Of a stretch of DNA of 64,000 bases, positions 1-7,247 are shown in pieces (position 1 is the first letter of the stretch; each line of letters starts with the position of its first letter). Below the pieces are notes generated by a model that did no database searches, was not told where the DNA came from, and saw nothing but the letters and a program-made list of their open reading frames with translations. This DNA comes from Marinomonas spartinae (lineage in GTDB: Bacteria; Pseudomonadota; Gammaproteobacteria; Pseudomonadales; Marinomonadaceae), in NCBI RefSeq assembly GCF_900089775.1, contig NZ_FLOB01000007.1, positions 124,001-188,000 on the forward strand, read 5' to 3'. Both the position numbers and the translations under genes were made by a program.

Positions 1-160
1 TAAAATAGCCACCATCGTCTGTATAAACACTATCAACTTCTTCTTCATCGTAAGTCAGGCTACGCTCAACTAGCTGATTTATTAGTGGTTTGCCACCTAC
101 AGTCAAACGCCCTTTCACCTCACAGCATAAATGAACCTTATATCGTATCAATCCAAACAT
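1..160 (-). CDS. DUF6795-like small protein, N-terminal part (cut by window edge)
   Basis: The reading frame starts at an ATG at 160 and runs leftward off the window, giving 53 codons without a stop. A purine-rich AGGGA lies about 9 nt upstream of the ATG. The peptide begins MFGLIRYKVHLCCEVKGRL and contains TVGGKPLINQLVERS followed by an acidic stretch and TDDGGYF. The pattern 'KG.l...GkPl....v.R.........D...TD..G.F' is that of small transthyretin/carboxypeptidase-regulatory-like proteins, and it most resembles the family I know as DUF6795. Its function is unknown. The C-terminal part is outside the window, so length and completeness cannot be judged. The assignment rests on motif resemblance only. 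Confidence 0.55.
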   Translation of the reverse strand, partial: MFGLIRYKVHLCCEVKGRLTVGGKPLINQLVERSLTYDEEEVDSVYTDDGGYF

Positions 161-295
161 CGATAATTCCCTGTGCATTACTTCATATAAGCGCACCAAG
201 CTATCAAAACAACGCGGTACTTTCAATATATCTAGGAACAGCTTGCTTTATATTGAAATATCTTACAAAAACCTATAAGTATCAGACCAACTTCT

Positions 296-562
296 TCATA
301 TGAAATTTTTTATTACTAACACATACCACCACGCAGAGCGATTTGTGTCGTGTAGTCTTCGCACCGTTAAAGACAACATGGGAAGCAAAATCAGCAAGCT
401 GTAAATGACTTCAACTTTCCATGTCGTCAGATAGAAGGCTTCCAAAGCAAAAAACACCGCAGAGATCAACATATTCACTAAAAAGAAGGTCAAAAAGGCT
501 CCTCGCGATGCTCTTCCTGAAAATTGCCAAAAACGCCGCCACCCATCAAAATACCCGTTCAT
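296..562 (-). CDS. DUF805 membrane protein, apparently C-terminally truncated
   Basis: An 88-residue frame starting MNGYFDGWRRFWQFSGRASRG. The start is the ATG at 562, because GGAG lies 6 nt upstream; a longer TTG-start version would begin inside that ribosome site. The family hallmarks are visible: FSGRASR near the N-terminus, two hydrophobic segments (about 20-42 and 48-65) and RLHDTNRSAWW near residue 75. DUF805 proteins such as E. coli YhaH are usually 110-130 residues and continue after the WW with another membrane segment and an NxxGPdP-like end. Here the frame stops 9 residues after the WW. The shifted frame downstream reads VGLILIGFCKIFQ, hydrophobic as the missing segment should be, so a frameshift near the run of six T at 306-311 is possible. 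Function unknown. Confidence 0.6.
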   Translation of the reverse strand: MNGYFDGWRRFWQFSGRASRGAFLTFFLVNMLISAVFFALEAFYLTTWKVEVIYSLLILLPMLSLTVRRLHDTNRSAWWYVLVIKNFI

Positions 563-620
563 ATTTTTCTCCAACAAAACCGATCGAAGATGAAAATCTA
601 GAGTTTTGAGGAGACAATAG

Positions 621-644
621 CGTCCTAAATCAGGTTCTAGGACG
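621..644. promoter_or_regulatory. Inverted repeat upstream of the AraC-type regulator
   Basis: CGTCCTA and TAGGACG form a perfect 7-bp inverted repeat with a 10-bp spacer, ending about 57 nt before the regulator start at 702. It could be an operator for autoregulation or a transcript hairpin; no uridine tract follows. The role is inferred from position only. Confidence 0.35.
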
Positions 645-701
645 TCCTTGATGGCTTTCTAGGTCATAATAGCGACCAAAGAAATAAGAAACGGAGTTTA
701 G

Positions 702-1748
702 ATGATTGCTATTCCCTTACCTTTTGTGGTCGCCCTGTTGCTAGGCATTTTGGCTATTATGCTGTTTATTCGACGTGAAGAGAACACGCCTTCAGCATTT
801 GTCTTTATTGCTTTATGCACCCTAACAACAACAGTCGTTGGTCTACGTTGGACATTTGATTATCCACTGTTTCGTTTTTTCCAACCGATCTTGGCGTCAT
901 GTATCCCTGTTACCGCTTGGTACTGTTTTGCGAACGCTCATCAACGTCATAGATTTCGATTTTGGCATCTATTACCACCCATTTTTGTCTTTTTAGGCTC
1001 ACTTACCTACCCCTTTTGGCAACCACCTTTAGACCCTCTTTTGACATTACTCTACGTAAGTTACGGCGTCGCACTGATTCGAGCCTCATATAGAGTAACC
1101 AACATTCCTGAGCAGGTGCGTTTATCCGATATTGAACAAGCACTAAAAGCAGAACGAGTGGCGGGGGCCATGTTGTTAATGTCGGCTTGTATTGATGGCG
1201 CGTTGGCCATTGATTTCTCGCTTTTCGCAGGCGTTCACGCCATTCATATCTTAGCCATAGGTCATGCCATATTATTGCCAATGCTCGCTATCGCAGTGAT
1301 CAGGATTAGCCTAAGTATCGCACCAAGCATGACAGAAACAGCCAATCAAAATAAAGAAGAAACCACGGTAGAGGAACAACAAAAGAATAAGACTCATCAG
1401 CAAACAGACGACGAAGCGAAAACTATAATAGATCAAATAGACACCTTACTCACTAAAACAGAAGTCTTTTTAGACCCAGACCTCTCTCTAGACAGACTTG
1501 CCAGAAAGGCACGCATTCCCGCACGCCAGATTTCCAGCGCAATAAATCAAATGTATGGGCGAAACGTGTCTCAAGTGGTTAACGAATATCGTATTGAGCG
1601 CGCCAAACAGTTGCTCATCACAACAGATAAGCCCATCACTCAAATCTACTTAGATTCCGGCTTCCAAACCAAATCCAATTTCAATAGAGAGTTTGCCCGT
1701 GTCACTGCGCAGACGCCGAGCGCCTTTCGACGCTCGAACAGACAATAA
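702..1748 (+). CDS. Membrane-anchored AraC-family transcriptional regulator
   Basis: 348 residues. The first ~205 residues are hydrophobic, with about seven predicted membrane segments (roughly 3-22, 30-48, 60-78, 90-108, 113-128, 152-172, 180-205). A hydrophilic Gln/Glu/Lys-rich linker (about 212-235) follows. The last ~100 residues form a double helix-turn-helix of AraC/XylS type: LSLDRLARKARIPARQISSAINQ, then VNEYRIERAKQLL, then ITQIYLDSGFQTKSNFNREFARVTAQTPSAFRR. This architecture occurs in a group of AraC proteins thought to sense signals through the membrane part; the ligand is not apparent. GGAG stands 8 nt upstream of the ATG, and an inverted repeat lies at 621-644. The gene converges on the hydrolase gene with a 1-nt gap. 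Confidence 0.85.
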   Translation: MIAIPLPFVVALLLGILAIMLFIRREENTPSAFVFIALCTLTTTVVGLRWTFDYPLFRFFQPILASCIPVTAWYCFANAHQRHRFRFWHLLPPIFVFLGSLTYPFWQPPLDPLLTLLYVSYGVALIRASYRVTNIPEQVRLSDIEQALKAERVAGAMLLMSACIDGALAIDFSLFAGVHAIHILAIGHAILLPMLAIAVIRISLSIAPSMTETANQNKEETTVEEQQKNKTHQQTDDEAKTIIDQIDTLLTKTEVFLDPDLSLDRLARKARIPARQISSAINQMYGRNVSQVVNEYRIERAKQLLITTDKPITQIYLDSGFQTKSNFNREFARVTAQTPSAFRRSNRQ

Positions 1749-1749
1749 A

Positions 1750-2769
1750 TTAGGACTGACGTAGAAAAGACAAAATGTCCTGATACATGGCTTGGTGCAA
1801 CGCCTTTCGTGAACGTCCTTTACCATCTCGACAAACAATCCCATCGCCTGGGTTTTCTTTGTCGATCATCGTTATCGCCCCTGGTTTACAAAGCTGGATA
1901 AAGCTAAAGTGCGCAGCATCAGGATAGACAATGTAATGACGTCTGTTTTTAGGGATATGCTTTGCGAGAAAGCCCGATTCTTCCGCTTGCGGTAAATCGC
2001 CAATATCGACACCAGCAGCGAGTATCAGAGTGGGTGTGGTCAAAGTTTGTAAACTGTGACGTAGCAAGCTTCGCGCTAGGCCCAAATCCAACGAAACGAC
2101 TCGTTTAATCCGCTTGTCTTTTAGGCTGCCTGTTGGTTCACCGATTTGTGGCTTATCCAAGCCCAATTCAGGCATCAAACCACATATTCGAGGATTTGGC
2201 TTGGCAATGCATTCCTGCCTCAACTGGCTTCGATCAAATTGCGCGCCCGCTAAAAGCATGACAGTCCAACCTCCCAAAGAGTGGCCTATGGCAGTGATAT
2301 CATGGCGATTAATATCACGACGCCACATGGATGAGTGTAACAACCAATCCAATAAACGTGATATATCTTTGGGGCGTTGCCACCATTGCGCAGCCGCTTG
2401 TGGTGAGTGATCGAACGTCGTGGTGCCAGGATGATCGATGGCTGCCACTATATAGCCATCGTGGGCCAACTTAGTTGCTAACCAATTCTGATTACGCCAG
2501 TTCCCCCTATAACCGTGAGAAATCACTATCAGCGGAAAACTTCCCGTCATCGGCGTCCCAATTCGGACCACATCTGTTCCAATAAACGCTGCATTTTCGG
2601 CAATTTTTTCCAATGGAAAACGCGTCTGTGACGGATACCAAATACTGGTTTTTAAGGGTCTATCACTGCCTGGATACAAAATAATTTGCTCAAAGCCCAC
2701 CGCACCTTGTGCACTGACCTTACTGGTCATACCCATTGCAAGTAACATCAAAACCAACACTAATTTCAT
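1750..2769 (-). CDS. Secreted alpha/beta hydrolase (PAF-acetylhydrolase/dienelactone-hydrolase-like)
   Basis: 339 residues counted from the ATG at 2769, which AGGAG precedes by 7 nt; a longer upstream reading would add an unlikely 36 residues. The N-terminus MKLVLVLMLLAMGMTSKVSA is a signal peptide, so the enzyme should act in the periplasm or outside. The fold markers are FPLIVISHGYRGNW (oxyanion strand and loop), the nucleophile elbow GHSLGGW (Ser), and a late His in YPDAAHFSFIQ. The substrate cannot be deduced; an esterase or lipase-like role is likely for the family. It converges on the AraC-type regulator with a 1-nt gap and lies downstream of the alaX-like gene on the same strand (114 nt). 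Confidence 0.8.
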   Translation of the reverse strand: MKLVLVLMLLAMGMTSKVSAQGAVGFEQIILYPGSDRPLKTSIWYPSQTRFPLEKIAENAAFIGTDVVRIGTPMTGSFPLIVISHGYRGNWRNQNWLATKLAHDGYIVAAIDHPGTTTFDHSPQAAAQWWQRPKDISRLLDWLLHSSMWRRDINRHDITAIGHSLGGWTVMLLAGAQFDRSQLRQECIAKPNPRICGLMPELGLDKPQIGEPTGSLKDKRIKRVVSLDLGLARSLLRHSLQTLTTPTLILAAGVDIGDLPQAEESGFLAKHIPKNRRHYIVYPDAAHFSFIQLCKPGAITMIDKENPGDGIVCRDGKGRSRKALHQAMYQDILSFLRQS

Positions 2770-2883
2770 TACTTTACTCCTCATAGTGATTGCAAACACA
2801 ATCACTATGAGGAAAAGAGAAACACAGAACGACCTAAAACAAGATCGAGGACATAATATAAAACACGGATTCGGCAAATAGGG

Positions 2884-3522
2884 TCATACCAAATAAATTT
2901 CGACTCGCTCTTTCCCTTTGCCTATATTTTTGCGTTTTAGTTTGATATGTCCCACTTCTGAGGTGCGGTTAATATGAGTGCCACCGCAAGGCACTTGAGC
3001 AAAATGTTCGACCTTCCAATAACGCCGCCCCTTTTGTACATCCGAAAAGTCTTTCTCGATGGGCAAATCCGCATCAAACAACGACTGAGCTTGAGCTTGT
3101 ATCTCGGGTAACATGGGCGAGATGCTTTCTGGCAACTCAAAATCAATACGGCTTTTCGATTCTGAAATGTGCGCACCCATTTTTTCAAGATTGGGAATTG
3201 CTTTATAAAACAATTCAAGAACCACTTCCGCAGCGAAATGCAGACGCATCAAGTTGTATCGCCTTGGCCAATCTATTTTGACATCAACGGTTTGCCCAAT
3301 CTGAAAACCTGCAGTCGACTCTAGCGTATAAAGAATCGATTGATCCCTTTTCTCAGCGCTGACTACCTGGTAACCGCCAATCGTGCCCCCATCACTTTCT
3401 TGGCCACCCGACTCCGCATAGAAAATCGTTTCGGCAAGTTCAACTTGGTTTCCATCCAGTTTGCTAATAGTCATCGTCAGTTCAGTCTGATACGGATCCA
3501 CCCAAAATTGTTTTTTTGTCAC
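2884..3522 (-). CDS. alaX: AlaX-type alanyl-tRNA editing protein
   Basis: 212 residues, GTG start at 3522 behind an AGGAGAAAGGAA purine block. It resembles free-standing copies of the editing domain of alanyl-tRNA synthetase, which hydrolyse Ser- or Gly-tRNA-Ala. AESGGQESDGGTI is the glycine-rich motif of the family, and PCGGTHINRTSEVG gives the CxxxH zinc half-site. The usual first half-site HxxxH is here RLHFAAEVV, i.e. HxxxE, so the metal site is altered or uses Glu. The protein is short and lacks any synthetase domain. Activity is inferred from the family; metal binding with Glu is an open question. Confidence 0.85.
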   Translation of the reverse strand: MTKKQFWVDPYQTELTMTISKLDGNQVELAETIFYAESGGQESDGGTIGGYQVVSAEKRDQSILYTLESTAGFQIGQTVDVKIDWPRRYNLMRLHFAAEVVLELFYKAIPNLEKMGAHISESKSRIDFELPESISPMLPEIQAQAQSLFDADLPIEKDFSDVQKGRRYWKVEHFAQVPCGGTHINRTSEVGHIKLKRKNIGKGKERVEIYLV

Positions 3523-3677
3523 GTTCCTTTCTCCTCAGCTACATCAAGCCAAAAGCTAATGCTTCATGTTACCCAGTAGAGAAAGGAAATACAGTCAAAC
3601 GTGAACCTTTACAAGCAAATGATGACCTACCAGAGACCTTTGCACGAAGCCGCAGGCACGACCATCATAACAGTACT

Positions 3678-5144
3678 CTACCAATAACCCAGTACTTTCC
3701 ACCATAGACCACCAACGATACCCCAAACCGAGAGGTTCACTAAGCTCATGATAAAGCCCATAATCCACCAATCTTCCATAGACACATAACCAGAGCCGAA
3801 GATAATCGGCGACGTCCCTGTGGCATAGTGAGTCAGTGACATCATCAAAGAAGAAGCACCAGCAAGCAATAAACCAAGGTACAAAGGAGGCGCGCCTAAT
3901 AACAAACCCGCAGCGTAAAAAGCCGCAAACATGGCGGTGATATGGGCCGTCGTACTGGCGAAAAAGTAATGCACATAAAAATAGGTTGCCACCAAGATCA
4001 ATACCGATATTTCCCAACTAAAACCTAAATGCTCAATATTGGTTTCTACCACGGTGGAAAACCAATGCACCAAGCCAAGCTTGTTTAAAAAGGTGGCCAT
4101 CATCACCAAGGCAGAAAACCAAACAACGGTATCCCAAGCGGATTTTTCCTTAAGAACATCCTCCCAACTTAATACACCTGTGACTAAGAGCACCGACAAC
4201 CCTAAAAAAGCGACTGCGGTTGTATTGACGGCAAATGCCGAGCCAAACAGCATCGCAGGTACACCGGCCCAAAGGATCAGTAGGAGAGCAAACACCGCCA
4301 CCATGACTTTTTCACCGTAGCTCATCACCCCCATTTCACTGAGTTTGGATTTAGCAAAGGCACTCGCATCTGGCGTGCTTTTCACCTCTGGCGGATAAAT
4401 GGCGTAAACCACTAAGGGCACAAGCGCAATACACACTAAGCCAGGCAAAAGAGCGGCCAATGCCCAAGTGCCCCAAGTGATGCTAATGTTCGCTCCAGTT
4501 GCATCGGATATTAGCTTCACAATCAAGGGATTGGGAGCGGTCGCCGTAATAAACATAGCCGAGGTAATCGGATTAATATGGTAATTCACCAAGGCTAAGT
4601 AATGACCAATTTTACGCGATGAGCCCTCTTCTGGTGAAGAACCAAAACTGGTTGCGATGGATTTCATAATGGGGTGAATAATACCGCCGCCACGAGCAGT
4701 ATTACTGGGTGTCACGGGGGCAATCACTAATTCCGAAATAGCCAAAGCATAACCAATACCAATGGTTTTCTTGCCAAACAGAGAAATAAAATAATAGCCA
4801 ATGCGATTCCCTAGCCCCGTTTTAGCAAGCCCACGTGAAATCATAATAGCAATACCGATCAACCATATAAGTGAGTTTGAAAAGCCACTTAACGCATCTT
4901 TGATTGCACCTGAAGGCGAATTATTAGTCACTCCCGTGAAGGCAACCAAAGTGATCGCTAAAATCGCAATGGCGCCAATGGGCATCACCTTACCAATGAT
5001 CGCAACGACGGTCCCCACAAACAAAGCCAGCAAATGCCAAGCGTTGGCAGAAACGCCTTCAGGCACTGGCACGACAAACCAAAGCCCCAACGTGACAATG
5101 ATCGAAATAATTCCTGGCACAATTTTTACGCCACCCACCTTCAT
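3678..5144 (-). CDS. DASS-family (SLC13) Na+/dicarboxylate carrier, copy 1
   Basis: 488 residues with about 11-13 hydrophobic segments; inner membrane. Close in look to CitT and plant 2-oxoglutarate/malate translocators. Family motifs: the first Ser-Asn-Thr hairpin motif in APVTPSNTARGGGIIHPI and the second in SLTHYATGTSPIIFGSG, plus KSAWDTVVWFSALV in the middle. Substrates are likely C4-C6 di- or tricarboxylates, exchanged or Na+-coupled; the exact one is unknown. AAAGGA lies 7 nt before the ATG. The gene is divergent from phnF, with 296 nt between. It is a paralogue of the gene at 17495-18961 (same length, collinear, by eye roughly three quarters identical). Confidence 0.9.
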   Translation of the reverse strand: MKVGGVKIVPGIISIIVTLGLWFVVPVPEGVSANAWHLLALFVGTVVAIIGKVMPIGAIAILAITLVAFTGVTNNSPSGAIKDALSGFSNSLIWLIGIAIMISRGLAKTGLGNRIGYYFISLFGKKTIGIGYALAISELVIAPVTPSNTARGGGIIHPIMKSIATSFGSSPEEGSSRKIGHYLALVNYHINPITSAMFITATAPNPLIVKLISDATGANISITWGTWALAALLPGLVCIALVPLVVYAIYPPEVKSTPDASAFAKSKLSEMGVMSYGEKVMVAVFALLLILWAGVPAMLFGSAFAVNTTAVAFLGLSVLLVTGVLSWEDVLKEKSAWDTVVWFSALVMMATFLNKLGLVHWFSTVVETNIEHLGFSWEISVLILVATYFYVHYFFASTTAHITAMFAAFYAAGLLLGAPPLYLGLLLAGASSLMMSLTHYATGTSPIIFGSGYVSMEDWWIMGFIMSLVNLSVWGIVGGLWWKVLGYW

Positions 5145-5305
5145 AGAGATTCCTTTTACAGCAACATGAAAAAGACTTTAAAAGGACATAATAACGGGAC
5201 AGCCAAAGTCTCGTGATGACTTATATCAGATAAGCTTTGATCATGAGTAAAATAGGAAAAACAAGATAATCGACTGACTCTATTTTATTGCTCGACAAAA
5301 GGTTA

Positions 5306-5323
5306 CTGTCATGTATTCTTCAT
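5306..5323 (+). promoter_or_regulatory. PHO-box-like site and likely phn promoter
   Basis: CTGTCATGTATTCTTCAT is two 7-nt repeats, CTGTCAT and TCTTCAT, set 11 nt apart, as in the E. coli PHO box (CTGTCAT-A/T4-CTGTCAC). The first repeat is perfect; the second matches in its last four bases. A -10-like GATAAC sits at 5340-5345, 17 nt after the hexamer 5317-5322, so the second repeat would take the -35 position, as at PhoB-activated promoters. Activation by PhoB under phosphate limitation is inferred; it fits the function of the operon. Confidence 0.6.
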
Positions 5324-5332
5324 TTTTTTGAC

Positions 5333-5344
5333 TTGTCTAGATAA
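5333..5344. promoter_or_regulatory. Putative PhnF operator O1
   Basis: TTGTCTAGATAA shares the core GTCTAGA with the perfect palindrome O2 at 5418-5431. The GTCTAGAC core is typical of operators bound by GntR/HutC-family proteins, the family of PhnF. It overlaps the proposed -10 element (5340-5345), so binding would block RNA polymerase. Inferred from sequence. Confidence 0.55.
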
Positions 5345-5417
5345 CCAAACCGTCACATATCTCCCCTACCATGGTTTCAACAAACCCATAATTTGTTTCT
5401 TTTTTTTGTCTTATAAA

Positions 5418-5431
5418 TTTGTCTAGACAAA
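5418..5431. promoter_or_regulatory. Putative PhnF operator O2
   Basis: TTTGTCTAGACAAA is a perfect 14-bp palindrome ending 9 nt before the first phnF ATG. It has the GTCTAGAC core of HutC/NagR-type operators. A second, imperfect copy lies 86 bp upstream, centre to centre. Autoregulation of phnF and the operon is inferred. Confidence 0.65.
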
Positions 5432-5440
5432 CCAAGAAAT

Positions 5441-6148
5441 ATGAATGAGAACATCATGGCCATTTATTTAGATATTGCCCAACAACTAAAAAATGAAATT
5501 CACCATCAGTACGAGTCAGGTGATTTACTGCCACCCGAACAAAAACTAGCCAGTCGTTTTAATGTCAATCGGCACACCGTTCGTCGTGCTATTGATGAAC
5601 TGGTACAAGATGGTTTAGTAAAACGATTTCAAGGGCTGGGTAATCAAGTGACCCGACCTGCTATTGGTTACTCTTTAAATAACCAGTCATGCTTTACCTA
5701 CAACCTTTCAAAAGCTGGCTTAACCTTAGACACTCAGGTGCTTGAATGCTGTGACTATCAACTACCCCAAGACCTTGCCTTGCGTCTTAAGCTGAACGCA
5801 AACCAAGAGGTGTTGTTAATCAAAACCTGTCGCTCTATTAATAAGCAAGCCACCACACTGATCAAGCATCACTTATTTGGCGTCGACAAAGAGATTATGA
5901 GCCAATACCAATCGGGATCCTTACACAGCTTTTTAAAAACACACTATCACTTTCATGCCACCCGAGGCACCACACGACTTAAAGCCCGAATGCCAACCTT
6001 TGATGAATGCCAGCAGCTACAAATTGGTCGTGGGGTTCCTGTCATGGAAATCCATTCTCAATATTATCTGATTGAAAGCGGTGAGCTGATGGAGTATTCC
6101 ATTAGCATCAGCCGCAGCGATATTTTTGAATACAGCGTGGAGCCTTAA
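5441..6148 (+). CDS. phnF: PhnF, GntR/HutC-family repressor of the phn operon
   Basis: 235 residues. The N-terminal winged helix (about 6-75) has the GntR pattern DLLPPEQKLASRFNVNRHTVRRAID followed by LVQDGLVKRFQGLGN. The rest is a UTRA effector domain (about 90-230) ending with a typical YSISISRSDIFEY. PhnF proteins repress phosphonate genes and respond to phosphate-related signals. It is the first gene of the operon and overlaps phnG by one base (TAATG). Two GTCTAGAC-type palindromes precede it. Two starts are possible, ATG at 5441 or at 5456; neither has a strong ribosome site. The second gives MAIYLDIAQQLK, the more usual GntR N-terminus. Confidence 0.93.
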   Translation: MNENIMAIYLDIAQQLKNEIHHQYESGDLLPPEQKLASRFNVNRHTVRRAIDELVQDGLVKRFQGLGNQVTRPAIGYSLNNQSCFTYNLSKAGLTLDTQVLECCDYQLPQDLALRLKLNANQEVLLIKTCRSINKQATTLIKHHLFGVDKEIMSQYQSGSLHSFLKTHYHFHATRGTTRLKARMPTFDECQQLQIGRGVPVMEIHSQYYLIESGELMEYSISISRSDIFEYSVEP

Positions 6149-6618
6149 TGATGCCGAGTGAAAACCTTAACGAGTCAAACCAACAAGCGCGACAGCACTG
6201 GATGTCAGTAATAGCAAAGTCAAGTTCAGAAGCGCTCATCGACTTATCAGATACCTATATTAATGGGCATCGCTTTGAAACCATCCGCGCCGCCGAAGTG
6301 GGCCTAACCCAAGTTCGTGGGCGCATGGGCGGTACCGGCTCTCAATTCAACCTTGGCGATATGACCATGACCCGATGTGTGGTGCGTTCCAGCAATGGTT
6401 ACTATGGCCACAGCTACATTGCAGGACGCAATAAAGAACACGCTACTCGCGCTGCACAACTGGATGCCATGCTACAAGACCAAACCTACCAACAAGACTT
6501 GATAACGAACATTATTCAGCCTTTGGCAAACCACTTAGCCGAGCAGAAAAAAAGGAAAGCGGATGAGGTCGCCCAAACCAAGGTGAACTTTTTTACTCTA
6601 GTGAGAGGGGAAGACTAA
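6148..6618 (+). CDS. phnG: C-P lyase subunit PhnG
   Basis: 156 residues, close to the E. coli length of 150. PhnG is part of the PhnGHIJ core complex that, with MgATP, takes part in transfer of the phosphonate to ribose. Recognisable features are RAAEVGLTQVRGRMGGTGSQFNLGDMTMTRCVV and GYYGHSYIAGRNKEHA, both strongly conserved in the family. The ATG at 6148 overlaps the phnF stop by one base; a second ATG follows directly at 6151. phnH begins 2 nt after the stop, so translation is likely coupled. Confidence 0.96.
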   Translation: MMPSENLNESNQQARQHWMSVIAKSSSEALIDLSDTYINGHRFETIRAAEVGLTQVRGRMGGTGSQFNLGDMTMTRCVVRSSNGYYGHSYIAGRNKEHATRAAQLDAMLQDQTYQQDLITNIIQPLANHLAEQKKRKADEVAQTKVNFFTLVRGED

Positions 6619-6620
6619 CC

Positions 6621-7247
6621 ATGATCAAACCTACCTTAGTAAAGGGTTTCCAACATTTCATTCATGACAGTCAAATAGCCTTTCGACAATTACTCAAAGC
6701 CATGAGCGAGCCCGGCACACTGGTTTCAGTGAATTCACCTGACCCCATCGATCATCTCAATGCCAGCACCTTCGCCATATGCCAAGCCATGCTAGACCAA
6801 CAAACACCGCTTTGGCTATCACCCTATTTTCATACCACGAATATAAAACACAATCTGCATTTTCATACTGGCGTGTCCATTATTGACGAAAGCCAACAAG
6901 CCCTATTCGCTCTGCTTTGCCCCGATGATTTGGATTCATTTGCCGACTTGTCTCAACACTTTTCAAAGGGAACAAATGAATACCCAGAAACAGGCTGTAC
7001 CCTGATCGTACAAGTCGGCAGCATAAAAGACGATCTCTCAGACGAGGGGAATTTACGCCTCACTGGACCTGGCATAGAAACGGCGAAATTCGTTTCTATC
7101 AGTGACCTTCCACTTGCGTTATTGGACTACTTATCAAACCAAACAGGAGAACGAAATGCCTCTTTTCCACTTGGTTTGGATTTTATCTTCGTCGATCAAA
7201 CGCACTTAGTTTGCCTACCCCGAACCACTCAAGTGGAGGTACTTTAA
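6621..7247 (+). CDS. phnH: C-P lyase subunit PhnH
   Basis: 208 residues (E. coli PhnH 194). PhnH is a PLP-transferase-like fold protein without PLP that belongs to the PhnGHIJ core. Seen here are the family N-terminus GFQHFIHDSQIAFRQLLKAMSEPG and LRLTGPGIETAKF, plus PLGLDFIFVDQTHLVCLPRTTQVEV at the C-terminus. A GGGGAAG ribosome site precedes the ATG. The stop codon abuts the phnI start (TAAATG). Confidence 0.96.
   Translation: MIKPTLVKGFQHFIHDSQIAFRQLLKAMSEPGTLVSVNSPDPIDHLNASTFAICQAMLDQQTPLWLSPYFHTTNIKHNLHFHTGVSIIDESQQALFALLCPDDLDSFADLSQHFSKGTNEYPETGCTLIVQVGSIKDDLSDEGNLRLTGPGIETAKFVSISDLPLALLDYLSNQTGERNASFPLGLDFIFVDQTHLVCLPRTTQVEVL

Noticed and set aside
85-303. Open frame of 72 codons on the plus strand
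   Set aside because: It is antisense to the better supported partial gene at 1-160, has no ribosome site and no protein-like pattern.
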